NCBI GenBank assembly: GCA_902783735.1 | Contig: CACZSE010000327.1 | Location: forward strand, 1-6,329 | Source: an uncultured Lachnospiraceae bacterium | GTDB taxonomy: Bacteria > Bacillota > Clostridia > Lachnospirales > Lachnospiraceae | Length of the DNA: 6,329 nucleotides | Reading direction: 5' to 3' | Part shown: one piece after another, positions 1 to 6,286 of the stretch | Position numbering within the stretch: the first letter of the stretch is position 1 | Layout of the letters: every line of letters starts with the position of its first letter | Made by a program: the position numbers and the translations under genes | The notes under the pieces: generated by a model | Told to the model about the DNA's origin: nothing | What the model saw: only the letters and a program-made list of their open reading frames with translations | Databases searched by the model: none

Positions 1-23
1 AAATAACTCTGACACGTTTTATA

Positions 24-166
24 ACGGCCGCATACGCCATATATATCCTCCTCAGACACGCTCGCGCTTGGATTTTGCTCGTAGCGGACGCTAAATTCGT
101 ACTTCGTACTCATTAAGCGCCGACGGCAAAATACAGTCTTCGCGGCATATATATGACGTATACCGT
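24..166. repeat. Long imperfect inverted repeat (possible MITE/REP-like or structured intergenic element)
   Basis: The two halves pair in several blocks: acgg 24-27 with ccgt 163-166; atacgccatatatat 32-46 with atatatatgacgtat 147-161 (14 of 15); attttgc 72-78 with gcaaaat 126-132; cgg 85-87 and cgct 89-92 with ccg 120-122 and agcg 116-119; aat 94-96 with att 112-114; and a tip of gtac 99-102 / gtac 106-109 around ttc. The tip also contains a tandem 7-mer, ttcgtac at 96-102 and 103-109. The left arm is longer, with extra bases around 47-71. The nested blocks around one centre are seen directly. A dispersed extragenic repeat or a structured RNA are both inferences. No transposase or terminal target duplication is evident. 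Confidence 0.55.
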
Positions 167-174
167 GATATAAA
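163..174 (+). promoter_or_regulatory. Candidate extended -10 promoter for the orphan gene
   Basis: The sequence is ccgtgatataaa. It gives GTG-A-TATAAA, an extended -10 (TGn then a 5/6 match to TATAAT at 169-174). There is no good -35 about 17 nt upstream, which is usual for extended -10 promoters. Transcription would start near 181, leaving a leader of about 90 nt before the ATG at 271. The first 11 bases recur exactly in front of the GH43 gene at 794-804. The element overlaps the right edge of the inverted repeat, so folding or a repeat-bound factor could influence it (inference). Confidence 0.4.
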
Positions 175-258
175 GCAGGAATTTCAGGTGGTAAGTATTG
201 ATATTTGATAAAAAATGTAGTACCCTAGTATTAGGAGTATAAGATGTTTCGCATTGAC

Positions 259-266
259 AAGGAGGT
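259..266 (+). promoter_or_regulatory. Strong Shine-Dalgarno that decides the orphan gene start
   Basis: AAGGAGGT is an almost full anti-16S match, with its GGAGG core 5 nt before the ATG at 271. An upstream in-frame ATG at 244 also has an AGGAG (233-237) 6 nt before it, but that site is shorter. The better ribosome site lies inside the coding region of the longer form, so 271 is preferred. Confidence 0.75.
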
Positions 267-270
267 CAAT

Positions 271-708
271 ATGAATATATCTATGAGAAATGACTATAGT
301 TATCTGTTCAATAATATGGGTTCGAAATCATCAAACGCCGGTGGTTTGTATGGTATAAATCTTTCGGATTATTCCAGCATCAAGAGTGGCGGATACGGAA
401 AGCTGATGAAAGCATATTATAGCAGTGACATCAGCACATCATCGGATGATAAGAAAGCCAAGGGCTCATCCGAGGATATCCTTTCGAAACTCACCGAAGC
501 TAAGAAGGTTTCACCGGTAAAGGATAAAGCAGATACAGAAAAGGCGCAGTCGACGGCGTCTACCGCTTCTTCCGATACCAAAGTATCTTCAGCCAAAGAT
601 TATCTTGATGTGATACTCGAAAGCAGCAAACAGATGTATGCCAACAACGGAGGATATACAGATTCATCCTCAGCGGTTGCGGGAGCAGCATTTAACACCG
701 CAGTTTGA
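271..708 (+). CDS. Orphan Ser-rich low-complexity protein with SIKSGGYGKLMKAYY motif, 145 aa
   Basis: The function is unknown. The protein begins MNISMRNDYSYLFNNM, then carries a Tyr/Gly-rich stretch NLSDYSSIKSGGYGKLMKAYY around residues 31-51. A Ser/Lys/Asp/Thr-rich, probably disordered middle follows (about 52-105), then a short predicted helix KDYLDVILESSKQMY (about 109-123) and a small-residue C-terminus ending AFNTAV. It has no signal peptide, no membrane segment and no cysteine. From memory of the family, the motif with D-Y-x-S-I-K-x-G-x-Y-G-K-L-x-K-A-Y-Y recurs at the N-terminus of uncharacterised Lachnospiraceae proteins, some of which continue into flagellar cap (FliD)-like regions. 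A surface or flagella-linked role is therefore a guess. An alternative start at 244 would add 9 residues (MFRIDKEVN). The gene has its own candidate promoter and a strong terminator, so it is probably monocistronic. Its reality is well supported; its role is not. Confidence 0.8.
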   Translation: MNISMRNDYSYLFNNMGSKSSNAGGLYGINLSDYSSIKSGGYGKLMKAYYSSDISTSSDDKKAKGSSEDILSKLTEAKKVSPVKDKADTEKAQSTASTASSDTKVSSAKDYLDVILESSKQMYANNGGYTDSSSAVAGAAFNTAV

Positions 709-730
709 TGTATTAATATATATATATTAT

Positions 731-773
731 AAAAGACCTTTTATCGTTTGTCGGTAAAAGGTCTTTTGTTTGT
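731..773 (+). terminator. Strong intrinsic terminator after the orphan gene
   Basis: A perfect 13-bp stem pairs aaaagacctttta (731-743) with taaaaggtctttt (755-767). It extends inward by T744-G754, C745-G753 and G746-C752, leaving a 5-nt loop. The T-rich tail is ttttgtttgt. The A-run on the 5' side means it could also act on the minus strand. It lies 23 nt past the stop codon and separates the orphan gene from the GH43 operon. Confidence 0.92.
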
Positions 774-793
774 CGGGTTTTACTTATCTTTTC

Positions 794-805
794 CCGTGAT
801 ATAAT
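794..805 (+). promoter_or_regulatory. Candidate extended -10 promoter of the GH43-esterase operon
   Basis: The sequence is ccgtgatataat: GTG, one base, then a perfect TATAAT at 800-805. No clear -35 sits 16-18 nt upstream; the best is ttttac at 778-783, a poor match. Transcription would start near 812, giving a leader of about 65 nt. It follows the terminator of the previous gene directly, as expected for the start of a new unit. Eleven bases are identical to the candidate promoter at 163-173. Confidence 0.6.
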
Positions 806-818
806 TTATTTATATGCG

Positions 819-841
819 GTCAGAGTCAAAAATGACATGAC
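819..841. promoter_or_regulatory. GTCA/TGAC dyad just downstream of the operon promoter, possible operator
   Basis: GTCA at 819-822 and 825-828 faces TGAC at 833-836 and 838-841. This is a near-symmetric double half-site (spacings 2, 4 and 1 nt) centred near 831. It lies 14 nt past the TATAAT and at or just after the predicted transcription start, where a repressor would block initiation or early elongation. No regulator gene is adjacent, so an operator role is only inferred from position and symmetry. Confidence 0.3.
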
Positions 842-876
842 TTATCGGTTAAGCATTCCAAAGAAAGAGAGCAGAC

Positions 877-2277
877 ATGAAAAAACAGGCATTTAATCCA
901 TATCTCCCGTCATGGGAATACATTCCCGACGGTGAGCCTTACGTATTCGGTGACAGAGTATATATTTACGGTTCCCATGACTTTTATAACGGTCATGTGT
1001 TCTGTCTGGGAGATTATGTATGTTACTCCGCACCGACAGATGATCTTTCGGACTGGAGGTACGAAGGGGTTATCTATCCGAAGACGGCCGATCCGTTAAA
1101 TAAGGATGGAAAGATGTGTCTGTATGCGCCGGATGTCACCATAGGTCCCGATGGTCGTTATTATCTGTATTATGTGCTGGATCATGTTCCCATCGTAAGT
1201 GTCGCTGTATGTGATACACCTGCCGGAAAATATGAATTCTACGGATATGTTCATTATGAAGACGGGACAAGGCTTGGCGAGAAGGAAGGTGATGAGCCGC
1301 AGTTTGATCCCGGAGTAGTTACAGAAGGTGATATCACATATCTGTATACGGGACTTTGCGGCAGAGGTGACAGATCAAGAACCGGAGCTCAATGCACGGT
1401 CCTTGATAAGGACATGCTGACAATAATAAAGGCGCCTGTCATAGTTGCACCCGGATGTGAATACGGTGAAGGGACCGGCTTTGAGGGACATACATTCTTT
1501 GAAGCACCTTCCATAAGAAAATATAAAGATACATATTATCTTATCTATTCATCAACATGGATGCATGAACTCTGTTATGCAAAGAGCAAATCTCCCGATA
1601 AGGACTTTGTCTACGGCGGAGTGATAGTAAGTAACACCGATGTTGGAATAGGCAGTTATAAACCCGCCGACAGAGTGGTAGCGTTTGGCGGTAACAATCA
1701 TGGAAGCATCGTTCAGATACTGGATGACTGGTACATTTTCTATCACAGGCAGACGAACGGTACATGGTACAGCAGACAGGGCTGCATAGAAAAGATCAGC
1801 TTCGATGATAACGGAGACATAGCTCAGGTACCTATGACCAGCTGCGGAGCAAACGGCGGTCCGCTTATAGGAGAAGGCGAATATCCTGCATATATAGCAT
1901 GCCATCTGTTCAGAGATGATATGAGTATGTATGTGGGTCCCGGACAACCGAGGATCATGCAGGAAGGCCGCGACGGAGATGAGAATCCGGGTTATATCGG
2001 CGATATGGGTCACAATACCACAGCCGGCTTTAAATCATTTGACTGTAAGGGCGTTAAAAAGATGGCCATAACGGTCAGAGGATATATGGGCGGTGACTTT
2101 GAGATCATAGACGGTTTTGAGGGAAATGTGATCGGAAGGATCTGCGATGTTCCAAATGCAAATGTGTGGGAAAGATATGAGACGGATGTGGAGCTTCCTG
2201 ACGGAGTCCATGATATTTATATCAAATATACCGGAAACGGAAGCGCAAGTCTTAAATCCATAGAATTTATACATTAA
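877..2277 (+). CDS. GH43 family glycoside hydrolase with C-terminal CBM6-like domain, cytoplasmic, 466 aa
   Basis: This is a five-bladed beta-propeller glycosidase of family GH43, whose known activities include beta-xylosidase, alpha-L-arabinofuranosidase and arabinanase. The catalytic domain spans about residues 5-335. The N-terminal NPYLPSWEYIPDGEPYVF supplies the likely general base Asp18. CLYAPDV holds the likely pKa-modulating Asp86, FFEAPSIRKY the likely general acid Glu209, and GGNNHGS the conserved central-cavity His275. Residues about 345-466 form a beta-rich module resembling CBM6 (GFKSFDC, VKKMAITVRGYMGGDFEI, then NGSASLKSIEFIH), which would bind sugar chains. No signal peptide or membrane segment is visible, so it probably acts in the cytoplasm on imported oligosaccharides. 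The start is preceded only by a weak A/G-rich ribosome site (aaagagag). The esterase gene follows 24 nt later in the same unit. The exact substrate and GH43 subfamily cannot be assigned; a xylo- or arabino-oligosaccharide is most likely. Confidence 0.92.
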   Translation: MKKQAFNPYLPSWEYIPDGEPYVFGDRVYIYGSHDFYNGHVFCLGDYVCYSAPTDDLSDWRYEGVIYPKTADPLNKDGKMCLYAPDVTIGPDGRYYLYYVLDHVPIVSVAVCDTPAGKYEFYGYVHYEDGTRLGEKEGDEPQFDPGVVTEGDITYLYTGLCGRGDRSRTGAQCTVLDKDMLTIIKAPVIVAPGCEYGEGTGFEGHTFFEAPSIRKYKDTYYLIYSSTWMHELCYAKSKSPDKDFVYGGVIVSNTDVGIGSYKPADRVVAFGGNNHGSIVQILDDWYIFYHRQTNGTWYSRQGCIEKISFDDNGDIAQVPMTSCGANGGPLIGEGEYPAYIACHLFRDDMSMYVGPGQPRIMQEGRDGDENPGYIGDMGHNTTAGFKSFDCKGVKKMAITVRGYMGGDFEIIDGFEGNVIGRICDVPNANVWERYETDVELPDGVHDIYIKYTGNGSASLKSIEFIH

Positions 2278-2301
2278 GTCAGAAGAAGGAGAGTAAGGGG
2301 C

Positions 2302-3726
2302 ATGTTGAGAGTAACGGAAACGGAGAACGGTAAGGTAAGAGGCATAGAGGCGGCAGACCCGAGGATAACCGCATTTAAGGGTATCCCGTTTGCGGCACCT
2401 CCTGTGGGAAAGAACAGATGGAGAGCACCTCAGCCGGCACAAAACTGGGAAGGGATCAGAGACTGCTTCAGATTCGGTCCGATTTCGATACAGGACACAC
2501 CGGGACTTGGAACGGATATATACTGTAAGGAATGGCATGTGGATCCCGAAATCGAAATGAGTGAGGATTGTCTTTATCTTAATGTCTGGACTCCGGCAAA
2601 GAAGAAAGATGAAAAACTGCCGGTTGTAGTATGGTTCTTTGGGGGCGCATTGCAATGGGGATATCCTTCGGAGATGGAATTTGACGGAGAGAGAGTTGCA
2701 AGAAGAGGGGTCGTGGTAGTATCGGTCAATTACAGACTTGCAGCACTCGGATTTATGACACACCCGCAGATAGTAAAAGAACAGCCGGATTTTCCTGCCA
2801 ATTTCGGAAATCTGGATCAGCAGTTCGGCCTTGAATGGGTTCACAGAAATATAGCCAATTTCGGAGGTGATCCCGAGAATGTTACCATAGCGGGACAGTC
2901 GGCAGGCGGAGGAAGTGTATTAAGCCAGATCGCATATACAAAGAATAAAGGTTTATTCAATAAGGCCATTATACAGAGCGGTATTGTAAAGAGCATTAAC
3001 GGTGACTGGGGTCTTACAAAACCATGCTCACTTGAAGAGGCGGCAAAAAAAGGTGAAGACTTCTTTGAGATTTTGGGTGTTAAGACTTTGGAAGAGGCAA
3101 GGGAACTCGATGCTCTTTATATAAGAGAAAAATATGCACAATATTGCGGAAATGATTTTTCGTTTGCAGGCATGGCAAAAAGATTTATGACGGTACAGGA
3201 TGACAGATTCTGTTTCGGTGATCCCTACGATGCAATAGTTACCGGAAAAGCCCTTCCGGTTCCGATAATGGCAGGGAATACGTCCGATGAATTTATGGAA
3301 GTCAATGCGCAGTACGGTAAGATAAGCCCTATAGAATGGGCTGTAAAGAAAATGGCTGTTGACAGGAAGAATAACGGCGTTGATCTGCCGGTATATTATT
3401 ACAGGTTTGATGCCGATATTCCCGGAGAGGACAATCCGGGAACCTTCCATTCCGTAGAACTGTGGTTTTTCTTCGAAACTCTCGCAAAATGCTGGAGACC
3501 TTATGTGGGCAGACATTATGACCTTGCGAGAAAGATGTGCAATTACTGGTCAAACTTTATAAAAAACGGAGATCCCAACGGATGCGATGCGGACGGAACA
3601 CCCATGCCCGAGTGGAAGCCTTATGCTAAGGGGTGCGCCTGCGATATGGTATTTTCCCCTGAAGGACCGGTGGTAAAGCTTTCGCAAAAAGATACCGATA
3701 CCATGGAAGAACTCATAGCAAGATAG
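2302..3726 (+). CDS. Type-B carboxylesterase (COesterase, alpha/beta hydrolase), 474 aa
   Basis: This is a carboxylic ester hydrolase of the para-nitrobenzyl esterase/cholinesterase family. Hallmarks run in order: GKVRGI and FKGIPFAAPPVG (about 10-36), SEDCLYLNVWTP (87-98), the oxyanion segment WFFGGALQWG (111-120), VNYRLAALGF (142-151), GDPENVTIAGQSAGG (189-203) with nucleophile Ser200, GNTSDEF with likely acid Glu330, and GTFHSVELWFFFE with catalytic His383. The triad is therefore complete. Two oddities stand out: the usual HGGG oxyanion motif is FGGA, and only 53 residues separate Glu330 from His383, fewer than is typical, which explains a length below the usual 490-550. It has no signal peptide. 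The ribosome site AAGGAG (2286-2291) lies 10 nt before the ATG, and the gene sits 24 nt after GH43, so they are co-transcribed. A role removing acetyl or feruloyl groups from imported xylan fragments is inferred from the pairing; the substrate is unproven. Confidence 0.92.
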   Translation: MLRVTETENGKVRGIEAADPRITAFKGIPFAAPPVGKNRWRAPQPAQNWEGIRDCFRFGPISIQDTPGLGTDIYCKEWHVDPEIEMSEDCLYLNVWTPAKKKDEKLPVVVWFFGGALQWGYPSEMEFDGERVARRGVVVVSVNYRLAALGFMTHPQIVKEQPDFPANFGNLDQQFGLEWVHRNIANFGGDPENVTIAGQSAGGGSVLSQIAYTKNKGLFNKAIIQSGIVKSINGDWGLTKPCSLEEAAKKGEDFFEILGVKTLEEARELDALYIREKYAQYCGNDFSFAGMAKRFMTVQDDRFCFGDPYDAIVTGKALPVPIMAGNTSDEFMEVNAQYGKISPIEWAVKKMAVDRKNNGVDLPVYYYRFDADIPGEDNPGTFHSVELWFFFETLAKCWRPYVGRHYDLARKMCNYWSNFIKNGDPNGCDADGTPMPEWKPYAKGCACDMVFSPEGPVVKLSQKDTDTMEELIAR

Positions 3727-3732
3727 ATATTC

Positions 3733-3773
3733 AAACCGTCCTTTCTTTTTATGTTAAGAGAGGATGGTTTTTT
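3733..3773 (+). terminator. Intrinsic terminator of the GH43-esterase operon
   Basis: Left arm aaaccgtcctttctt (3733-3747) pairs with aagagaggatggttt (3756-3770). This makes a 15-bp stem with two G-U pairs (G3738-T3765, T3743-G3760) and an 8-nt loop. A run of six T follows from the base of the stem (3768-3773). It begins 7 nt after the esterase stop. Confidence 0.9.
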
Positions 3774-3797
3774 ATGTGCGCCCGGCCGCACGTTTTT
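3774..3797 (+). terminator. Second, GC-rich terminator-like hairpin immediately downstream
   Basis: GTGCG (3776-3780) pairs with CGCAC (3787-3791) around cccggc. The stem can extend by T3775-G3792 and A3774-T3793. Five T (3793-3797) and ATTT follow. It is shorter than the first hairpin but fits the stem plus U-tract rule, giving back-to-back termination before the kinase gene. It might also be part of the kinase upstream region. Confidence 0.6.
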
Positions 3798-3799
3798 AT

Positions 3800-3828
3800 T
3801 TGTAAATAGTACGGCTCTATGGTAGCAT
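3800..3828 (+). promoter_or_regulatory. Candidate promoter of the histidine kinase gene
   Basis: TTGTAA (3800-3805) and TAGCAT (3823-3828) are spaced by 17 nt. The spacer ends in TATGG, a good -16 TRTGn motif. Each hexamer is a 4/6 match. CATAAT at 3826-3831 is an alternative -10 but lacks a suitably spaced -35. Transcription would start near 3835, leaving about 30 nt before the kinase ATG. The position directly after the tandem terminators supports an independent unit. Confidence 0.4.
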
Positions 3829-3863
3829 AATAAAGAAGGAAAAAATGCAGATGAGGGTGTGCT

Positions 3864-6182
3864 ATGAGGGGGAACCTGGAAAAACTCAGAAAAAGCTGGA
3901 TGCTGCTGCATCAGGATATATTTGTGGGAGAGATGCGCGAACAAAATATGCGTGCATGTCTTCTGGTTGGTATTTCCGTTGCAATTGCAGCGGGGATCAC
4001 TACTACATTGAACTTCCTTGGTAACAGGGATTTTTGGACCATAGTCACGACCATATCTCAGGTTATCGGTGGTATCATAATCGTAGTTTTCATCTTACAT
4101 GACAATAAGAAGATACCAACGATCTCCATGATGCTCATATGTATCATCACTTTTACATATTATGCCTTCAGCGGAGCCACTGGCGGAACCACCATAATAT
4201 GGACGCTTTTGGCACCTCTCGGAATTGGTTATTTCGGAAATGCTCTATACGGGATCTATTGCGGTATATATTTTGAGGTCCTGCTTATCTTTACTTTCTA
4301 CACTCCTGTACGAAATTTGGTTTCGGTTCATTACAATAAGTTCTTTATGGACAGATTTCCCGTCCTTTATCTGTTGAATCTGATGCTTGTTTCGATATGT
4401 CTTATAAATTATCATGTTTCGGTACTTAAACTGACTGAATCGGCAAGACAGCTCTTAAAGTCAAAGGAAGAGGCTGACAGAGCAAACCGCGGAAAAAGTG
4501 ACTTTCTTTCGAATATGTCACATGAGATAAGAACGCCCATAAATGCGGTCTTAGGCATGAATGAGATGATACTTCGCGAGAGCATGAGCGCGAAAGATCG
4601 CACGCCACAAGATATTGAGATCACAAAAAGGATATTCGAGGATATCAGTAAATATGCGGGAAATATCGAAAGTGCCGGAAATAATCTTTTATATCTCATA
4701 AATGATATCCTTGATTTTTCGAAGATAGAATCGGGCAGGATGCAGCTTGTGGAGACTGACTATAAGCTCAGTTCCTTATTAAATGATGTGAGCAATATGA
4801 TCTTTTTCAGAGCCAAGGAAAAAGGTTTGGATTTTGAGGTTGATGTGGACGGCAGCATTCCTGACGGGCTTCACGGCGATGAAGTGCGCATAAGACAGAT
4901 CATCATAAATCTGTTAAACAATGCCGTAAAATATACCAAGACAGGATATGTTCATTTGAAGGTATACGGTGAGGATATCGGCGAAGAGACATCAAAACGC
5001 GCCATCAACCTGATAGTGTCGGTTACGGATACCGGTATAGGTATTAAGGAAGAAGACATCCCAAAACTGTTTACAAAATTTGAAAGACTGGATCTGGAGC
5101 AGAACAGTACAGTCGAGGGAACCGGTCTTGGACTGGCCATAACAAAGAATCTTTTGGGGATGATGGGCGGCGACATATTGGTGACCAGCGTCTACAATGG
5201 GGGTTCCACATTTACGGTGCATCTGCCACAGATAGTCACATCTGAAGAAGCTCTTGGAGATTTCAGAAAGAGATTTGATGAGAGTTTACAGACTATGGAG
5301 GTTTATGTGGAATCATTCCACGCCCCCGATGCTCATATACTTGTGGTGGATGATACAAGGATGAACCTGGTAGTTGTGGAAGGCTTATTAAATCATACCG
5401 GCATTAAGATGGATATGGCATCAAGCGGAGCGGAGGCAATTGAACTGGCCCGGAAAAACAAATACGATATCATCCTCATGGATCAGCGAATGCCCGGCAT
5501 GAACGGGACCGAGGCAATGCAGCACATAAAAGAGAATAACGGTATCAATATCGATACTCCGTTTATCTGCCTCACCGCCGATGCAATAAGCGGTGCTAAG
5601 GAACGTTATATCAGATCGGGTTTCGCGGATTATCTTACAAAGCCTATAGATTACAAAGCTTTGGAAAGCATGATAATCGCCTACCTGCCTGAAGAAAAAG
5701 CTCAGGTAAATCTTACAAGTTCAAAACAGCAGAAAGCGGATGATTCACAGGAAGAAGAACTTGAGGGAAGGATCGAGCTACTGAAAAATGAAGGAATAGA
5801 TACAGATACGGGCGTAAAGTACTGTAACAATGACAGTGGATTTTATATTGCTATCCTTCAGGAGTATGTATCAGGCTCTAAGGAAAGAAAAGATACATTG
5901 AATGAGTGTATCAAAACCGGAGATATAAGCCTATATGAGACTACGGTCCATGCATTAAAGAGTTCATCAAAGATGATCGGGGCGAACGATCTGTCCGAAA
6001 AAGCAGCTGACATGGAGAGAGCCGCACATGAGACGAACAGAGACTATCTTGAAAAGCATCACGATGATCTTATGGAAATGTACGACAAAGTTTTATCATC
6101 CATAAGGACTGTATTCCCTGATTTCAAAGAAAACACGGAAAGCGCGGAAGAGATCCTCGAATTCATGCCGCAGGGAGAATAG
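3864..6182 (+). CDS. Membrane-bound hybrid sensor histidine kinase (TM-HisKA-HATPase-REC-Hpt), 772 aa
   Basis: This is a multistep phosphorelay kinase. The N-terminus has about six hydrophobic membrane segments (roughly 31-50, 58-79, 84-103, 110-128, 129-147 and 165-185) with short loops and no obvious extracellular or PAS sensor, so sensing probably occurs in the membrane bundle. A helical linker (about 186-210) leads to HisKA with MSHEIRTP, phospho-acceptor His220. The ATPase domain shows NLLNNAVKYT (349-358), DTGIGI (389-394), the F-box region LFTKFERLD (402-410) and GTGLGLAI (419-426). The receiver (about 490-610) has DD 496-497, phospho-acceptor Asp540 in ILMDQRMPG, Thr571 and Lys593. 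A charged linker precedes a C-terminal Hpt domain (about 632-750) with TTVHALKSSS, His696. All relay residues are present. The final response regulator is not in the window. The start is fixed by an in-frame TGA at 3852-3854; GAGGG (3853-3857) lies 6 nt before the ATG. Its signal and target are unknown. Confidence 0.95.
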   Translation: MRGNLEKLRKSWMLLHQDIFVGEMREQNMRACLLVGISVAIAAGITTTLNFLGNRDFWTIVTTISQVIGGIIIVVFILHDNKKIPTISMMLICIITFTYYAFSGATGGTTIIWTLLAPLGIGYFGNALYGIYCGIYFEVLLIFTFYTPVRNLVSVHYNKFFMDRFPVLYLLNLMLVSICLINYHVSVLKLTESARQLLKSKEEADRANRGKSDFLSNMSHEIRTPINAVLGMNEMILRESMSAKDRTPQDIEITKRIFEDISKYAGNIESAGNNLLYLINDILDFSKIESGRMQLVETDYKLSSLLNDVSNMIFFRAKEKGLDFEVDVDGSIPDGLHGDEVRIRQIIINLLNNAVKYTKTGYVHLKVYGEDIGEETSKRAINLIVSVTDTGIGIKEEDIPKLFTKFERLDLEQNSTVEGTGLGLAITKNLLGMMGGDILVTSVYNGGSTFTVHLPQIVTSEEALGDFRKRFDESLQTMEVYVESFHAPDAHILVVDDTRMNLVVVEGLLNHTGIKMDMASSGAEAIELARKNKYDIILMDQRMPGMNGTEAMQHIKENNGINIDTPFICLTADAISGAKERYIRSGFADYLTKPIDYKALESMIIAYLPEEKAQVNLTSSKQQKADDSQEEELEGRIELLKNEGIDTDTGVKYCNNDSGFYIAILQEYVSGSKERKDTLNECIKTGDISLYETTVHALKSSSKMIGANDLSEKAADMERAAHETNRDYLEKHHDDLMEMYDKVLSSIRTVFPDFKENTESAEEILEFMPQGE

Positions 6183-6190
6183 AGGGTCGA

Positions 6191-6237
6191 GCCGAAGCGG
6201 AGCGGAGAAGAACCCAGGGTTCAAGGGTTGCTTCGGC
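6191..6237 (+). other. Two-part hairpin after the kinase gene, possible weak terminator
   Basis: gccgaagc (6191-6198) pairs with gcttcggc (6230-6237), and aaccc (6211-6215) with gggtt (6225-6229) directly inside it. The result is 13 bp with a 12-nt bulge on the 5' side and a 9-nt loop. An alternative inner fold is gaacc/ggttc at 6210-6222. It starts 9 nt after the stop codon, as a terminator would, but only aggttt follows instead of a U-run. Its role is therefore uncertain. Confidence 0.4.
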
Positions 6238-6286
6238 AGGTTTAACAAAAAGGAAACACCATATAAGAATAAGTGCGGAAGAAGGG

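Noticed and set aside
3..116. Open frame from the left edge ending TAA at 114-116, and a shorter one (2-94)
   Set aside because: Both run through the inverted repeat, have no visible start in the window, and the translations resemble no protein end I recognise. More likely chance.
163..197. Sigma-28 (flagellar) promoter before the orphan gene
   Set aside because: TAAA at 171 is not followed after about 15 nt by a GCCGATAA-like box, and ccgtgata lacks a TAAA at the right distance upstream.
205..231. TTGATA with TAGTAT as a sigma-A promoter for the orphan gene
   Set aside because: The spacing is only 15 nt and the -10 match is moderate; the extended -10 at 163-174 is better.
1552..2013. 153-codon minus-strand open frame inside GH43
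   Set aside because: It has no recognisable motif and lies entirely antisense to the conserved catalytic region.
2035..2844. 269-codon minus-strand open frame across the GH43/esterase junction
   Set aside because: It lies opposite two genes with clear family motifs. Its translation is rich in Cys, Arg, Tyr and Ser without domain logic, typical of an antisense shadow.
3028..3516. 162-codon minus-strand open frame inside the esterase
   Set aside because: Antisense shadow of a gene with a complete catalytic triad; no independent support.
3621..3944. 107-codon minus-strand open frame over the esterase end and kinase start
   Set aside because: It spans two terminators and a promoter region read on the plus strand and shows no family features.
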